Shown: piece after piece, positions 23,064 to 29,450 of the stretch
How positions within the stretch are numbered: the first letter of the stretch is position 1
Layout: every line of letters starts with the position of its first letter
From: Candidatus Pacearchaeota archaeon
GTDB lineage: Archaea > Nanobdellota > Nanobdellia > Pacearchaeales > GW2011-AR1
Assembly: GCA_018304165.1 (NCBI GenBank)
Contig: JAGVWS010000018.1
Location: 1 to 33,113 of the forward strand
Direction: 5' to 3'
Length of the DNA stretch: 33,113 nt
Position numbers and translations under genes: made by a program
Notes under the pieces: generated by a model
Told to the model about the DNA's origin: nothing
The model's input: only the letters and a program-made list of their open reading frames with translations
The model's database searches: none

Positions 23064-23927
23064 TCAAAACAGCACCGGCGTCACAAATACTTCAATCAAT
23101 GCTGCTATCAGCAGCATTACCACTGCCAGTATTATTAAGTTTAGGGAGTCCTGCATGATATCCCAGAACTTTCCCTTTGCCATGTCTCTCCTTATTATTG
23201 CCACGCTTAAAATCCCTCCAGCCAGAGCTCCTATAAAGTACGCGGCTATCTCCGGAATCCCATGTATCAGATACCGCGCAAGTCCGAGAGGCAGGTTCTT
23301 TAAGTTAGACTGGGTGAAGATTCCGACAGCAGCCGCTATAACGCTTGCATTCCACGCCAGTATGAATATTGCCCCCGCCCCGAATATGAGCGAAAATAGC
23401 AGAGTGAATATGAGCACGTAGATATTATTGGCGAATATCATGAAAACTTTTTCTTTGGAAGTTATGAATCCTGTTGTTTTCTTGAATCCGCCGACTCCAT
23501 ACTGCTCAAGGCAGTTCTGGAATGCAGACTGTGACGGCCTGTTTATCTGGCAATAAACGCTTACCTGCGCGTCAAGAATTCCGGAGCCTGAAAATAATAT
23601 GCTCCAAAAAGAATAGGCAACTATGAATCCCATGAAGAGCCACATGAACATCAACAGCGCTCTTCTGTGCTCCAGAAGAAGCCTCATGAATCCTGAAGTC
23701 TCAAGGTCTTTCTGCTCTTCATTCTTTATTGCATAATACATAAAAGGCAGGGAGAACATTACTGTAAAAGTTACAATGAGAATTCCGGAATAATTGGAAA
23801 GAACAATGTCTTTGGCAAATATCCATCTCACCAGAAGTATTGATAATGAGGCATACACCAATCCAACTAAGAACATTTCTGCAGGGTGCCTTTCAGCTCT
23901 TTTTGGGTTTAAAAGCATTTCAAACAT
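23064..23927 (-). CDS. SpoIIM-family (DUF95) integral membrane protein
   Basis: This 287-residue protein has about six membrane helices. It fits the stage II sporulation protein M family: a short cytoplasmic N-terminus, a long central loop after the third helix (near 118-155, with C129 and C138), and the conserved segment NNIYVLIFTLLFSLIFGAGA followed by LARYLIHGIPEIAAYFIGALAGG. In bacteria SpoIIM acts in peptidoglycan remodelling. The archaeal members are uncharacterised, so only membership is claimed. GGTGAT precedes the ATG, and one of two duplicated promoter-like elements lies 36-55 nt upstream. Confidence 0.85.
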   Translation of the reverse strand: MFEMLLNPKRAERHPAEMFLVGLVYASLSILLVRWIFAKDIVLSNYSGILIVTFTVMFSLPFMYYAIKNEEQKDLETSGFMRLLLEHRRALLMFMWLFMGFIVAYSFWSILFSGSGILDAQVSVYCQINRPSQSAFQNCLEQYGVGGFKKTTGFITSKEKVFMIFANNIYVLIFTLLFSLIFGAGAIFILAWNASVIAAAVGIFTQSNLKNLPLGLARYLIHGIPEIAAYFIGALAGGILSVAIIRRDMAKGKFWDIMQDSLNLIILAVVMLLIAALIEVFVTPVLF

Positions 23928-23962
23928 TTTACATCACCAGATACAAGTAAATTAACCACATT

Positions 23963-24043
23963 AAATAGTTTTTTATATCTATCGGGCATATGATTATTAT
24001 AAAATTATGATAAAAAGAGCGCCAAATAGTTTTTTATATCTAT
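23963..24043. repeat. Duplicated promoter-like element between divergent spoIIM and fba
   Basis: AAATAGTTTTTTATATCTAT occurs at 23963-23982 and again at 24024-24043, 61 bp apart. Read forward it offers TTTTATAT for fba; read in reverse it offers GATATAAAA for spoIIM. Each gene thus has one copy at a plausible promoter distance. Confidence 0.7.
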
Positions 24044-24065
24044 TGGACTATGATTTATTATGCAA

Positions 24066-24072
24066 AGAGGTG
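24066..24072 (+). promoter_or_regulatory. Shine-Dalgarno site of fba
   Basis: AGAGGTG ends 4 nt before the ATG at 24077. The TATA copy centred near 24036 would give a leader of about 14 nt, so this gene is led rather than leaderless. Confidence 0.6.
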
Positions 24073-24076
24073 TTAA

Positions 24077-24835
24077 ATGGTTAATCTATCAGGTATAATG
24101 AAGGAGGGTAAAGCTTTCTATCTTGCCTATGATCAGGGGCTGGAGCATGGGCCGGAAGAGTTTAATGACAGGAATGTTGACCCATTATTCATTATTAAAA
24201 TTGCTAAGGAAGGCCGTTACAACGGGCTTATTGTTCAGAAAGGCATTGCTGATAAGTATCACAGGGAAATTAAGGCAAGCAAAGTGCCTTTAATAATAAA
24301 ACTGAACGGCAAGACTGCTCTTGTTAAGGGAGAGCCAATTTCTCCCCTATTATGCACTGTTGATGAAGCTGTAAAGCTTGGAGCAAGGGCAGTTGGTTAC
24401 ACAATTTATATTGGCAGTGCTCATGAATCATTAATGATGAAGGATTTTGAGAAAGTTTTAAGGGAAGCTCATTCTAAGGGCTTGCCAGTAATAGCCTGGG
24501 TTTATCCGAGGGGAAAATCCATCAAAGGGAAATCAGAAAGGGAATTAATGGCTTATGCAGCGAGGGTTGGGCTTGAAATTGATGCAGACATGATTAAAAT
24601 AAAGTACGACGGAAATCCTAAAGATTTGAAGTGGGCTATTAAAGCAGCCGGAAGCGGAAGAGTTAAATTAGTCATTGCCGGAGGCAGCAAGGTTAATGAA
24701 GAATTATTTATTAAGAATATCAGGGATATAATTAAAGCAGGAGCTGCAGGCGTTGCTGTTGGGAGGAATGTGTGGAAGAGTGATAATCCAATAAAACTTA
24801 GCAAAAAAATTCGCAAAATAATATTCAAAAAATGA
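24077..24835 (+). CDS. fba: Class I fructose-bisphosphate aldolase, archaeal DhnA type
   Basis: This 252-residue TIM-barrel enzyme would reversibly cleave fructose 1,6-bisphosphate to dihydroxyacetone phosphate and glyceraldehyde 3-phosphate through a Schiff base. Visible landmarks are YDQGLEHGP (18-26, with the conserved Asp19), WVYPRG (141-146, Trp and Tyr of the active site) and ADMIKIKY (170-177), where K174 is the likely Schiff-base lysine by spacing to W141. Phosphate-binding IAGGSK and GVAVGRNVW follow. The length is typical of the archaeal form. It starts the plus-strand sugar-phosphate cluster, followed by a possible coupled small ORF and tpiA. Confidence 0.93.
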   Translation: MVNLSGIMKEGKAFYLAYDQGLEHGPEEFNDRNVDPLFIIKIAKEGRYNGLIVQKGIADKYHREIKASKVPLIIKLNGKTALVKGEPISPLLCTVDEAVKLGARAVGYTIYIGSAHESLMMKDFEKVLREAHSKGLPVIAWVYPRGKSIKGKSERELMAYAARVGLEIDADMIKIKYDGNPKDLKWAIKAAGSGRVKLVIAGGSKVNEELFIKNIRDIIKAGAAGVAVGRNVWKSDNPIKLSKKIRKIIFKK

Positions 24836-24984
24836 TGTCATTAGTTAGAAAAAGAAATAGAGAGGATGTAATTAATTATAATACTCATCATCAACTTAAT
24901 AAGTCTGTTGAACCGTTTAACTTAATAATTTACATCAGCGGTGTATTTATGTTAATTAATTCTGATTGGAAGGTTAATCTATGA
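24835..24984 (+). CDS. Possible small ORF filling the fba-tpiA gap
   Basis: This ORF encodes 49 residues (MSLVRKRNREDVINYN..., ending SDWKVNL). Its ATG directly abuts the fba stop, with an alternative ATG at 24832 that overlaps it. Its stop overlaps the tpiA start as ATGA, so it would be translationally coupled at both ends. There is no recognisable domain and no evidence of translation. The AT-rich sequence makes chance openness plausible, and the tpiA Shine-Dalgarno GGAAGG lies inside it. Confidence 0.25.
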   Translation: MSLVRKRNREDVINYNTHHQLNKSVEPFNLIIYISGVFMLINSDWKVNL

Positions 24985-25631
24985 AGCCTCTTGTCGTTGT
25001 TAATTTCAAGAATTATGTTTCCGGAAAAGATGCCTTGGACTTAGCCAGGAAAGTTGAGATTTACTGCGGTAATGCAATAGTTGCAGTTCCCTTTTTAGAC
25101 ATTAAGGAGATAGCTTCGCAGGTTAATCTTCCTGTTTACGCCCAGCACATTGACTACTTTGAGCAGGGGCGTTCAACAGGTTACATAACTCCGGAATCTT
25201 TATTGAATGTTGGAGTTGCCGGAAGCCTTCTTAATCATTCAGAGCACAAATTGAGTTTTACATCTATAAAGAAAACCATTGACAGATGCAATAAGCTGAA
25301 CCTCAAGTTGATTGTCTGCGCATCCACTCTGAAAGATGCTCAGAAGATTATCGGGCTCAAACCCTATGCTATTGCTTTTGAAGACCCTAAATTAATAGCA
25401 ACGGGAAACTCAATAGCTAAGTATGATTCATCAGCAGTTTCAAGCTTCGCAAAAATGCTTGAAGGAATAAATATTATTCCTCTTTGCGGTGCAGGAATAT
25501 CAAGCGCAGAAGATGTTGCCAAGGCAGTTATCCTCGGATGCAAGGGAGTTCTTGTCTCATCTGCAGTAGCTCATCCTTCCGTCCCGCAAGAAGGAGAGAA
25601 ATTCTTAAAAGAAATATCACAATTATTTTAG
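24981..25631 (+). CDS. tpiA: Triosephosphate isomerase, archaeal short form
   Basis: This 216-residue TIM barrel is shorter than bacterial enzymes (about 250), as in archaea. It interconverts dihydroxyacetone phosphate and glyceraldehyde 3-phosphate. Catalytic residues are visible: N8 and K10 in VVNFKNY, H86 in LLNHSEHK, and E134 in AFEDPKLIATG. The phosphate-binding LCGAGISS and GVLVSSAV blocks follow. GGAAGG lies 7 nt before the ATG. It is adjacent to the aldolase whose products it interconverts, and a membrane-protein gene follows after 3 nt. Confidence 0.95.
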   Translation: MKPLVVVNFKNYVSGKDALDLARKVEIYCGNAIVAVPFLDIKEIASQVNLPVYAQHIDYFEQGRSTGYITPESLLNVGVAGSLLNHSEHKLSFTSIKKTIDRCNKLNLKLIVCASTLKDAQKIIGLKPYAIAFEDPKLIATGNSIAKYDSSAVSSFAKMLEGINIIPLCGAGISSAEDVAKAVILGCKGVLVSSAVAHPSVPQEGEKFLKEISQLF

Positions 25632-25634
25632 AAA

Positions 25635-26333
25635 ATGAATTACAATTATTTTTATATTTCATGGGCGGTGCTTTATTTATCAATATGGTTGCTCTTATTT
25701 ACTTTAAGAAAAGATATTAGAAGAGAGATGCTATTTGTCAGCCCCTTGTTTGGGTTGGCTGGCATTATCTCTCAAGCAGTTTATTTAAACGACTGGTGGA
25801 AACCAATTACCCTTACTGGAACATTTATTGGAATTGAAGATTTTTTAATAGGATTCTCTATTGGTGGAATTGTTGCAGTGCTATATGAGGAGATTTATAA
25901 GAAGAAGATAAAGGTCAGGAAAAATGAACCTATTATTCATAATAAACAATTCTATGTTCTATTTATGTTGCCCCTAATATTCTTGTCGGGCTTCTACATT
26001 TTTAAAATAAATTCTGTATATTCCTCTTTTTTAGCTTTTGGAATTACCTCTCTTGTAATATGGTTTAGGAGAAGAGACCTGATTATTGATTCTCTAATCT
26101 CTGGATTCTTGTTTGTGATATTGGGAAGTATCCTGTACATTATTTTAACAATTTTCTTTCCGGGATTCATTCAACAATTCTGGTTCCTACCAGATATCTG
26201 GTATTCCAAATTATTTTTAGGGTTGCCAGTAGCAGAGTATATCTGGCATTTTCTGGTAGGAGCTTTGATTGGTCCTCTCTACGAATTCTGGCAGGAAGGA
26301 AGGCTTGTAAATCTGGAAAAATCTAAGAAATAG
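25635..26333 (+). CDS. Membrane protein with lycopene-cyclase-like (CarR/CrtYcd) domain
   Basis: This 232-residue protein has six to seven helices in two similar halves. Each half holds an acidic motif at a helix start: GIEDFLIGFSIGGI (66-79) and LPVAEYIWHFLVGA (197-210). These resemble the P-x-E-E repeats of heterodimeric-type lycopene cyclases, but each half has only part of the acidic pair. The family includes carotenoid cyclases and many uncharacterised archaeal proteins. No other carotenoid genes are in the window, so an isoprenoid or lipid role is possible but unproven. The ATG lies 3 nt after the tpiA stop, so the two are probably co-transcribed. Confidence 0.55.
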   Translation: MNYNYFYISWAVLYLSIWLLLFTLRKDIRREMLFVSPLFGLAGIISQAVYLNDWWKPITLTGTFIGIEDFLIGFSIGGIVAVLYEEIYKKKIKVRKNEPIIHNKQFYVLFMLPLIFLSGFYIFKINSVYSSFLAFGITSLVIWFRRRDLIIDSLISGFLFVILGSILYIILTIFFPGFIQQFWFLPDIWYSKLFLGLPVAEYIWHFLVGALIGPLYEFWQEGRLVNLEKSKK

Positions 26334-26339
26334 CAAACC

Positions 26340-26346
26340 TTATAAT
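26340..26346 (+). promoter_or_regulatory. Candidate TATA box of rpiB
   Basis: CCTTATAATC is centred 25 nt before the ATG at 26368. It supports a leaderless start at that codon rather than at Met13 (26404), and an internal promoter in the cluster. Confidence 0.45.
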
Positions 26347-26367
26347 CATATCACTACAACATATATT

Positions 26368-26853
26368 ATGAAAAGGGCAGAAAAGTCAAAGATTAAGATA
26401 ATTATGGAAAAAGTGGCTAAAATTAAAATCTTCTTGGGCGCAGACCATGCCGGATATGATTTAAAGAATAAAATTTACAAATACCTTCAAAACCATGGAT
26501 TAGCAGTCGTAGATCTATCCCCGGATTTCATCAAAGGCGATGATTATCCGAAGCCTGCATTCAAGGTTGCCCATGCTGTTCGCCAAAACACCGGCTCGCG
26601 GGGAATTCTTATCTGCGGCTCTGGAGTTGGAGTAGCTATTGCCGCTAACAGAATAAAAGGCATCAGAGCTGTAGAAGCCTGCGACGAGTATACTGCCAAG
26701 ATGTCCAGAAAAGATGAGGATTCAAACGTCCTCTGCCTGAGAGCAAGGTTTTTTCCGGAAGCTAAGATCCGCAAGATTATTCACGCATGGCTTTCAGCAA
26801 AGTTCAGCAACAAGGTTCGCCATAAGAGAAGAATTAAAGAATTGGACGCTTAA
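26368..26853 (+). CDS. rpiB: RpiB/LacAB-family sugar-phosphate isomerase
   Basis: This 161-residue protein probably interconverts ribose 5-phosphate and ribulose 5-phosphate in the non-oxidative pentose phosphate pathway. Motifs are FLGADHAGYDLK (22-33) and LICGSGVGVAIAANRIKGIRA (81-101), with C83 the likely catalytic base, then EYTAKMSRKDEDSNVLCLRAR. In E. coli RpiB this last block reads SRQHNN, and the His opens the sugar ring; here that position is Asp116. The enzyme may use another residue or a different substrate. The first 19 residues precede the fold proper, and the TATA position supports keeping them. rpe and tkt nearby agree with the pathway. Confidence 0.85.
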   Translation: MKRAEKSKIKIIMEKVAKIKIFLGADHAGYDLKNKIYKYLQNHGLAVVDLSPDFIKGDDYPKPAFKVAHAVRQNTGSRGILICGSGVGVAIAANRIKGIRAVEACDEYTAKMSRKDEDSNVLCLRARFFPEAKIRKIIHAWLSAKFSNKVRHKRRIKELDA

Positions 26854-26859
26854 TTAATA

Positions 26860-26988
26860 ATGAAAATCCAAATTATTAAGGAGAAGACCTGCAATGTTCA
26901 GCTTAGTAGCTTGAGCAACTCGTCGAGTGAGCGGATTAAGTTTAATAGCAATATCTTCTCTAAAGTAAATAATTTATCTATCCTTTAA
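26860..26988 (+). CDS. Possible small ORF between rpiB and rpe
   Basis: This ORF encodes 42 residues (MKIQIIKEKTCNVQLSSLSN...). It starts 6 nt after the rpiB stop and ends 1 nt before the rpe ATG. There is no recognised domain. A hairpin ACTCG-T-CGAGT lies inside it. Openness may be chance; the tight fit to both neighbours is the only support. Confidence 0.2.
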   Translation: MKIQIIKEKTCNVQLSSLSNSSSERIKFNSNIFSKVNNLSIL

Positions 26989-26989
26989 G

Positions 26990-27670
26990 ATGAATCATAT
27001 AATACCCACCGTTTTTGCGACTTCTAAAAGAGAATTTACTGACAGATTTAACAAACTAATAAAAGTATCAAAAGCTCTTCAGATTGATTTCATGGACGGA
27101 AAGTTTGTTAGGAATAAATCAATATCATTATCAGTTATTCCCGATCTTAAAGGATACAACAACAATTTTGAAGCTCATTTAATGGTAAATAATCCGCAAA
27201 AATGGATTAGCAAACTAAGGAAAAAAGGCTTCAAAAAGCTCATCTTTCATTATGAAGCTGTTGAGGAAGATAATAAAGCCGTAAAATTAATTAATAAAAT
27301 TAAATCTTTAAAAATAAAAGCCTTTATCGCTATCAATCCTGAAACTTCAATTAATAAAATTAAAGATATAATTAACAAAGCAGATGGTGTCCTTTTGATG
27401 GGCGTTCATCCGGGAAAGGAGCACCAGCAGTTTATTCCATCAATTTACAATAAAGTCAAGCTGATAAGAAAGCTCAATAAGAAAATTCCAATCCAAATTG
27501 ATGGCGGCATTGATTTCAGTATAGCGAAGAAGCTTGGAAGGTTAGGCGTTAAATGCATTAATTCCGGCTCATTTATATACTGCTCAGCAAATCCGGGAGA
27601 AACAATAAAGAGATTAAACTCCTATCTTGTTACTACTCATAAATTATCTATAATCAAAAGGTTTAAATAG
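26990..27670 (+). CDS. rpe: Ribulose-phosphate 3-epimerase-like TIM barrel
   Basis: This 226-residue protein follows the RPE pattern: IIPTVFA (4-10, for the usual PSILSA), QIDFMDGKFVRN (31-42), FEAHLMVNNP (60-69), a GVHPGKEHQQFIP loop, and IQIDGGI (168-174). The four metal ligands of RPE are His, Asp, His, Asp. Here D33, H63 and D171 are present but the first His is Gln31, and NPG of the phosphate loop is HPG. It probably interconverts ribulose 5-phosphate and xylulose 5-phosphate, but metal use or substrate may differ. Its stop lies inside the TATA box of the next gene. Confidence 0.75.
   Translation: MNHIIPTVFATSKREFTDRFNKLIKVSKALQIDFMDGKFVRNKSISLSVIPDLKGYNNNFEAHLMVNNPQKWISKLRKKGFKKLIFHYEAVEEDNKAVKLINKIKSLKIKAFIAINPETSINKIKDIINKADGVLLMGVHPGKEHQQFIPSIYNKVKLIRKLNKKIPIQIDGGIDFSIAKKLGRLGVKCINSGSFIYCSANPGETIKRLNSYLVTTHKLSIIKRFK
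27662..27669 (+). promoter_or_regulatory. TATA box of unknown gene B
   Basis: TTTAAATA is centred 25.5 nt before the ATG at 27691 and overlaps the rpe stop codon. The spacing matches the promoter of paralogue A exactly. Confidence 0.6.
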
Positions 27671-27690
27671 TGGTTTTTGCTTGAAACTGC

Positions 27691-28347
27691 ATGGCAAGAG
27701 AAACTGTTTTGTATGAAGTATCAAAAACATTGGAAATAGTAAGGGTGTTAGATGCTTCTGTATTAAATGAGTATAATGAATCTGTAAGATCTGCTTATAA
27801 TTCTGATAGAGCAAGGGCAGTTTTAAGCAGATTCGGAGAATTTAAAGGAGAATTAACTGGCTCAAATACTTTTATGCTCGTCCACCTTCAGAATGCTGGA
27901 CTAGCTAAGGGGAGAATTGCAACAAGGGCAGATTTGGAAAAGGCATTGAGATTTGGCCTGAATCTCTCGGGAAATTATGTTAATTTTGGACTGGCTTTAA
28001 GAACGGCAAGGGATTCTTATTTACTTAATGACCTGCTTGCTAAGACACTGGCAGGACAATTAGACAAGAGAGAAGTTAAGATTGGAGAAGGAAAATTTAT
28101 TCCTATCTCTGCATTAGGGCTAAGAGAAGTTCCAGATTCTTATTATGGATTAGTGTTTGATTTAAAAGATGGAGCAGAAGTTGAAGATTTATCTAAACAA
28201 AGATGGAATTATGTTAAAGAAGAAGGTCTTGTCGGGGCTTACCTTGTTAGGGGCGGCGACTGGTATTCCAATGATCGTTACTTGGACAGTTCCAGTGGCA
28301 ATGGCAGGGTAGTTATTGTTAGTGGCGAAGCCACCGCAAAAATTTAG
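27691..28347 (+). CDS. Protein of unknown function, paralogous family member B, frame interrupted near the C-terminus
   Basis: This is a 218-residue soluble protein, homologous to the protein at 5204 (A). Shared blocks are GSNTF (57-61), LALRTARDSYLLNDLLAKTLA (101-121), DSYYGL (149-154), LVGAYL (180-185) and GRVVIVSGE (205-213). It stops after ATAKI, just where A continues into a 40-residue charged tail. The missing tail is present in the -1 frame directly afterwards. I do not recognise the family and no catalytic motif is evident. The leaderless promoter is like that of A. It ends the plus-strand sugar-phosphate cluster and converges on the PfkB gene. Confidence 0.7.
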   Translation: MARETVLYEVSKTLEIVRVLDASVLNEYNESVRSAYNSDRARAVLSRFGEFKGELTGSNTFMLVHLQNAGLAKGRIATRADLEKALRFGLNLSGNYVNFGLALRTARDSYLLNDLLAKTLAGQLDKREVKIGEGKFIPISALGLREVPDSYYGLVFDLKDGAEVEDLSKQRWNYVKEEGLVGAYLVRGGDWYSNDRYLDSSSGNGRVVIVSGEATAKI

Positions 28348-28457
28348 AAGGTGTAATAATAGAAAGTATAGGCAGAAATATTCAAAGTGAAATAGAAAAA
28401 CTTAATGCAGGAATATTATCTGCTAAAGAAGCTGCACTTAAATCCTTAAGAGGTTAA
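28341..28457 (+). pseudogene. Out-of-frame C-terminal tail of unknown gene B
   Basis: In the -1 frame relative to B, 38 codons are open: NLEGVIIESIGRNIQSEIEK, then LNAGILSAKEAALKSLRG, then stop. Length and helical, charged composition match the tail of paralogue A (residues 236-276). The shift occurs at a run of five A (28338-28342). One missing A, a sequencing error or programmed frameshifting would each explain it. Confidence 0.6.
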
Positions 28458-28491
28458 TTGTAGAATATTTTTTCTTCTGAAGTTAGATGAA

Positions 28492-29430
28492 TCACACAGC
28501 AATTCTTCTCAATAGCTTTTCCTTGGCCCCGACATACTTCAGCGTTGCTCTTGCCTCTTCGCATCCATAATCAAGGGCTTTTACTGGAGCGATGCCCTTG
28601 CTCAACGCATAAATGAATCCCGCCGCAAATGCATCCCCTGCTCCTGTTGCATCAATGACTCTGGCCTTCCTAACTTTCTTTACATGAAGCCTTGAGGAAG
28701 CAGACTCATAAAGATAAATAGGATTTGGGCCATCAGTAATAATGATTATTCCATGCATGCAGATTGATATTCTTCTTATAGCTTCTCTTAAATTGTTCTT
28801 GCTTTCACTGCATCCCGCTAATGTCATTGCCTCGCTCTTATTCATTATTAAAACATCTGCCCTTGAAAGCAGGCTTGATAATTTTTTTAATCCTTTCTTT
28901 GCCAGGTACTGGCTCATATTCATGGCAATCTTCCACTTCTTGTTTTTCGCATACAAGGAAACCATTTCTATTGCCTTGAATCCGCGGTTTCTCAAAGTAG
29001 ATATATAGAGCCACTTGGTTTCAACTCCTCTCAGCTTTAAATCAGAGAAGTTGAGCTCATTGTTAACTCCTGAATAAACAAGAATCGTCCTGTCCGTTGG
29101 GCCGGGAAGGACTACAGAGTATCCTGTTTTGCCTTTCTTAACCACTCCTAAAAATTCAACACTTTCTCTTTTCAGCTCATCAAGGACTAATTTTCCGTTT
29201 ATGTCATTTCCGACGGCTGTTATTATTCCTGCCTTGAGTCCAAGCCTTGAAAATGCTACGGATGTATTAGTTGCTCCGCCCCCTGTTGAAATAACAAGGT
29301 CTTCAACAGGCAGCTTATCCCCAAGATGGTAGCACATATTATCATTGCTCTCTATATTGTAGCTTCCTTTAGACATTTTCACAAACACATCAATTGTTGA
29401 GCTTCCAAAGGATATTATATCAAATTTCAT
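28492..29430 (-). CDS. PfkB-family carbohydrate/nucleoside kinase
   Basis: This 312-residue ribokinase-fold protein has an N-terminal glycine-rich substrate block STGGGATNTSVAFSRLG (48-64) and the C-terminal signature RVIDATGAGDAFAAGF (257-272), with D266 as the catalytic base and an anion hole formed by GAG. It phosphorylates a sugar or nucleoside using ATP. The substrate cannot be fixed from motifs; ADP-dependent archaeal phosphofructokinase is a different family. It is last in the minus-strand operon after transketolase and the D-2-hydroxyacid dehydrogenase, with a 20-nt gap, and converges with unknown gene B. Confidence 0.85.
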   Translation of the reverse strand: MKFDIISFGSSTIDVFVKMSKGSYNIESNDNMCYHLGDKLPVEDLVISTGGGATNTSVAFSRLGLKAGIITAVGNDINGKLVLDELKRESVEFLGVVKKGKTGYSVVLPGPTDRTILVYSGVNNELNFSDLKLRGVETKWLYISTLRNRGFKAIEMVSLYAKNKKWKIAMNMSQYLAKKGLKKLSSLLSRADVLIMNKSEAMTLAGCSESKNNLREAIRRISICMHGIIIITDGPNPIYLYESASSRLHVKKVRKARVIDATGAGDAFAAGFIYALSKGIAPVKALDYGCEEARATLKYVGAKEKLLRRIAV

Positions 29431-29450
29431 TTTTCTTTACTCTTGCCTTT

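Noticed and set aside
26905-26940. tRNA- or rRNA-like fragment (ACTCG-T-CGAGT hairpin region)
   Set aside because: No acceptor stem, T-loop or other tRNA arms could be found around it.
28336-28347. Canonical -1 slippery heptamer in gene B
   Set aside because: The A-AAA-ATT arrangement allows re-pairing only in one of the two codons, so programmed ribosomal slippage is possible but not supported over a simple indel.
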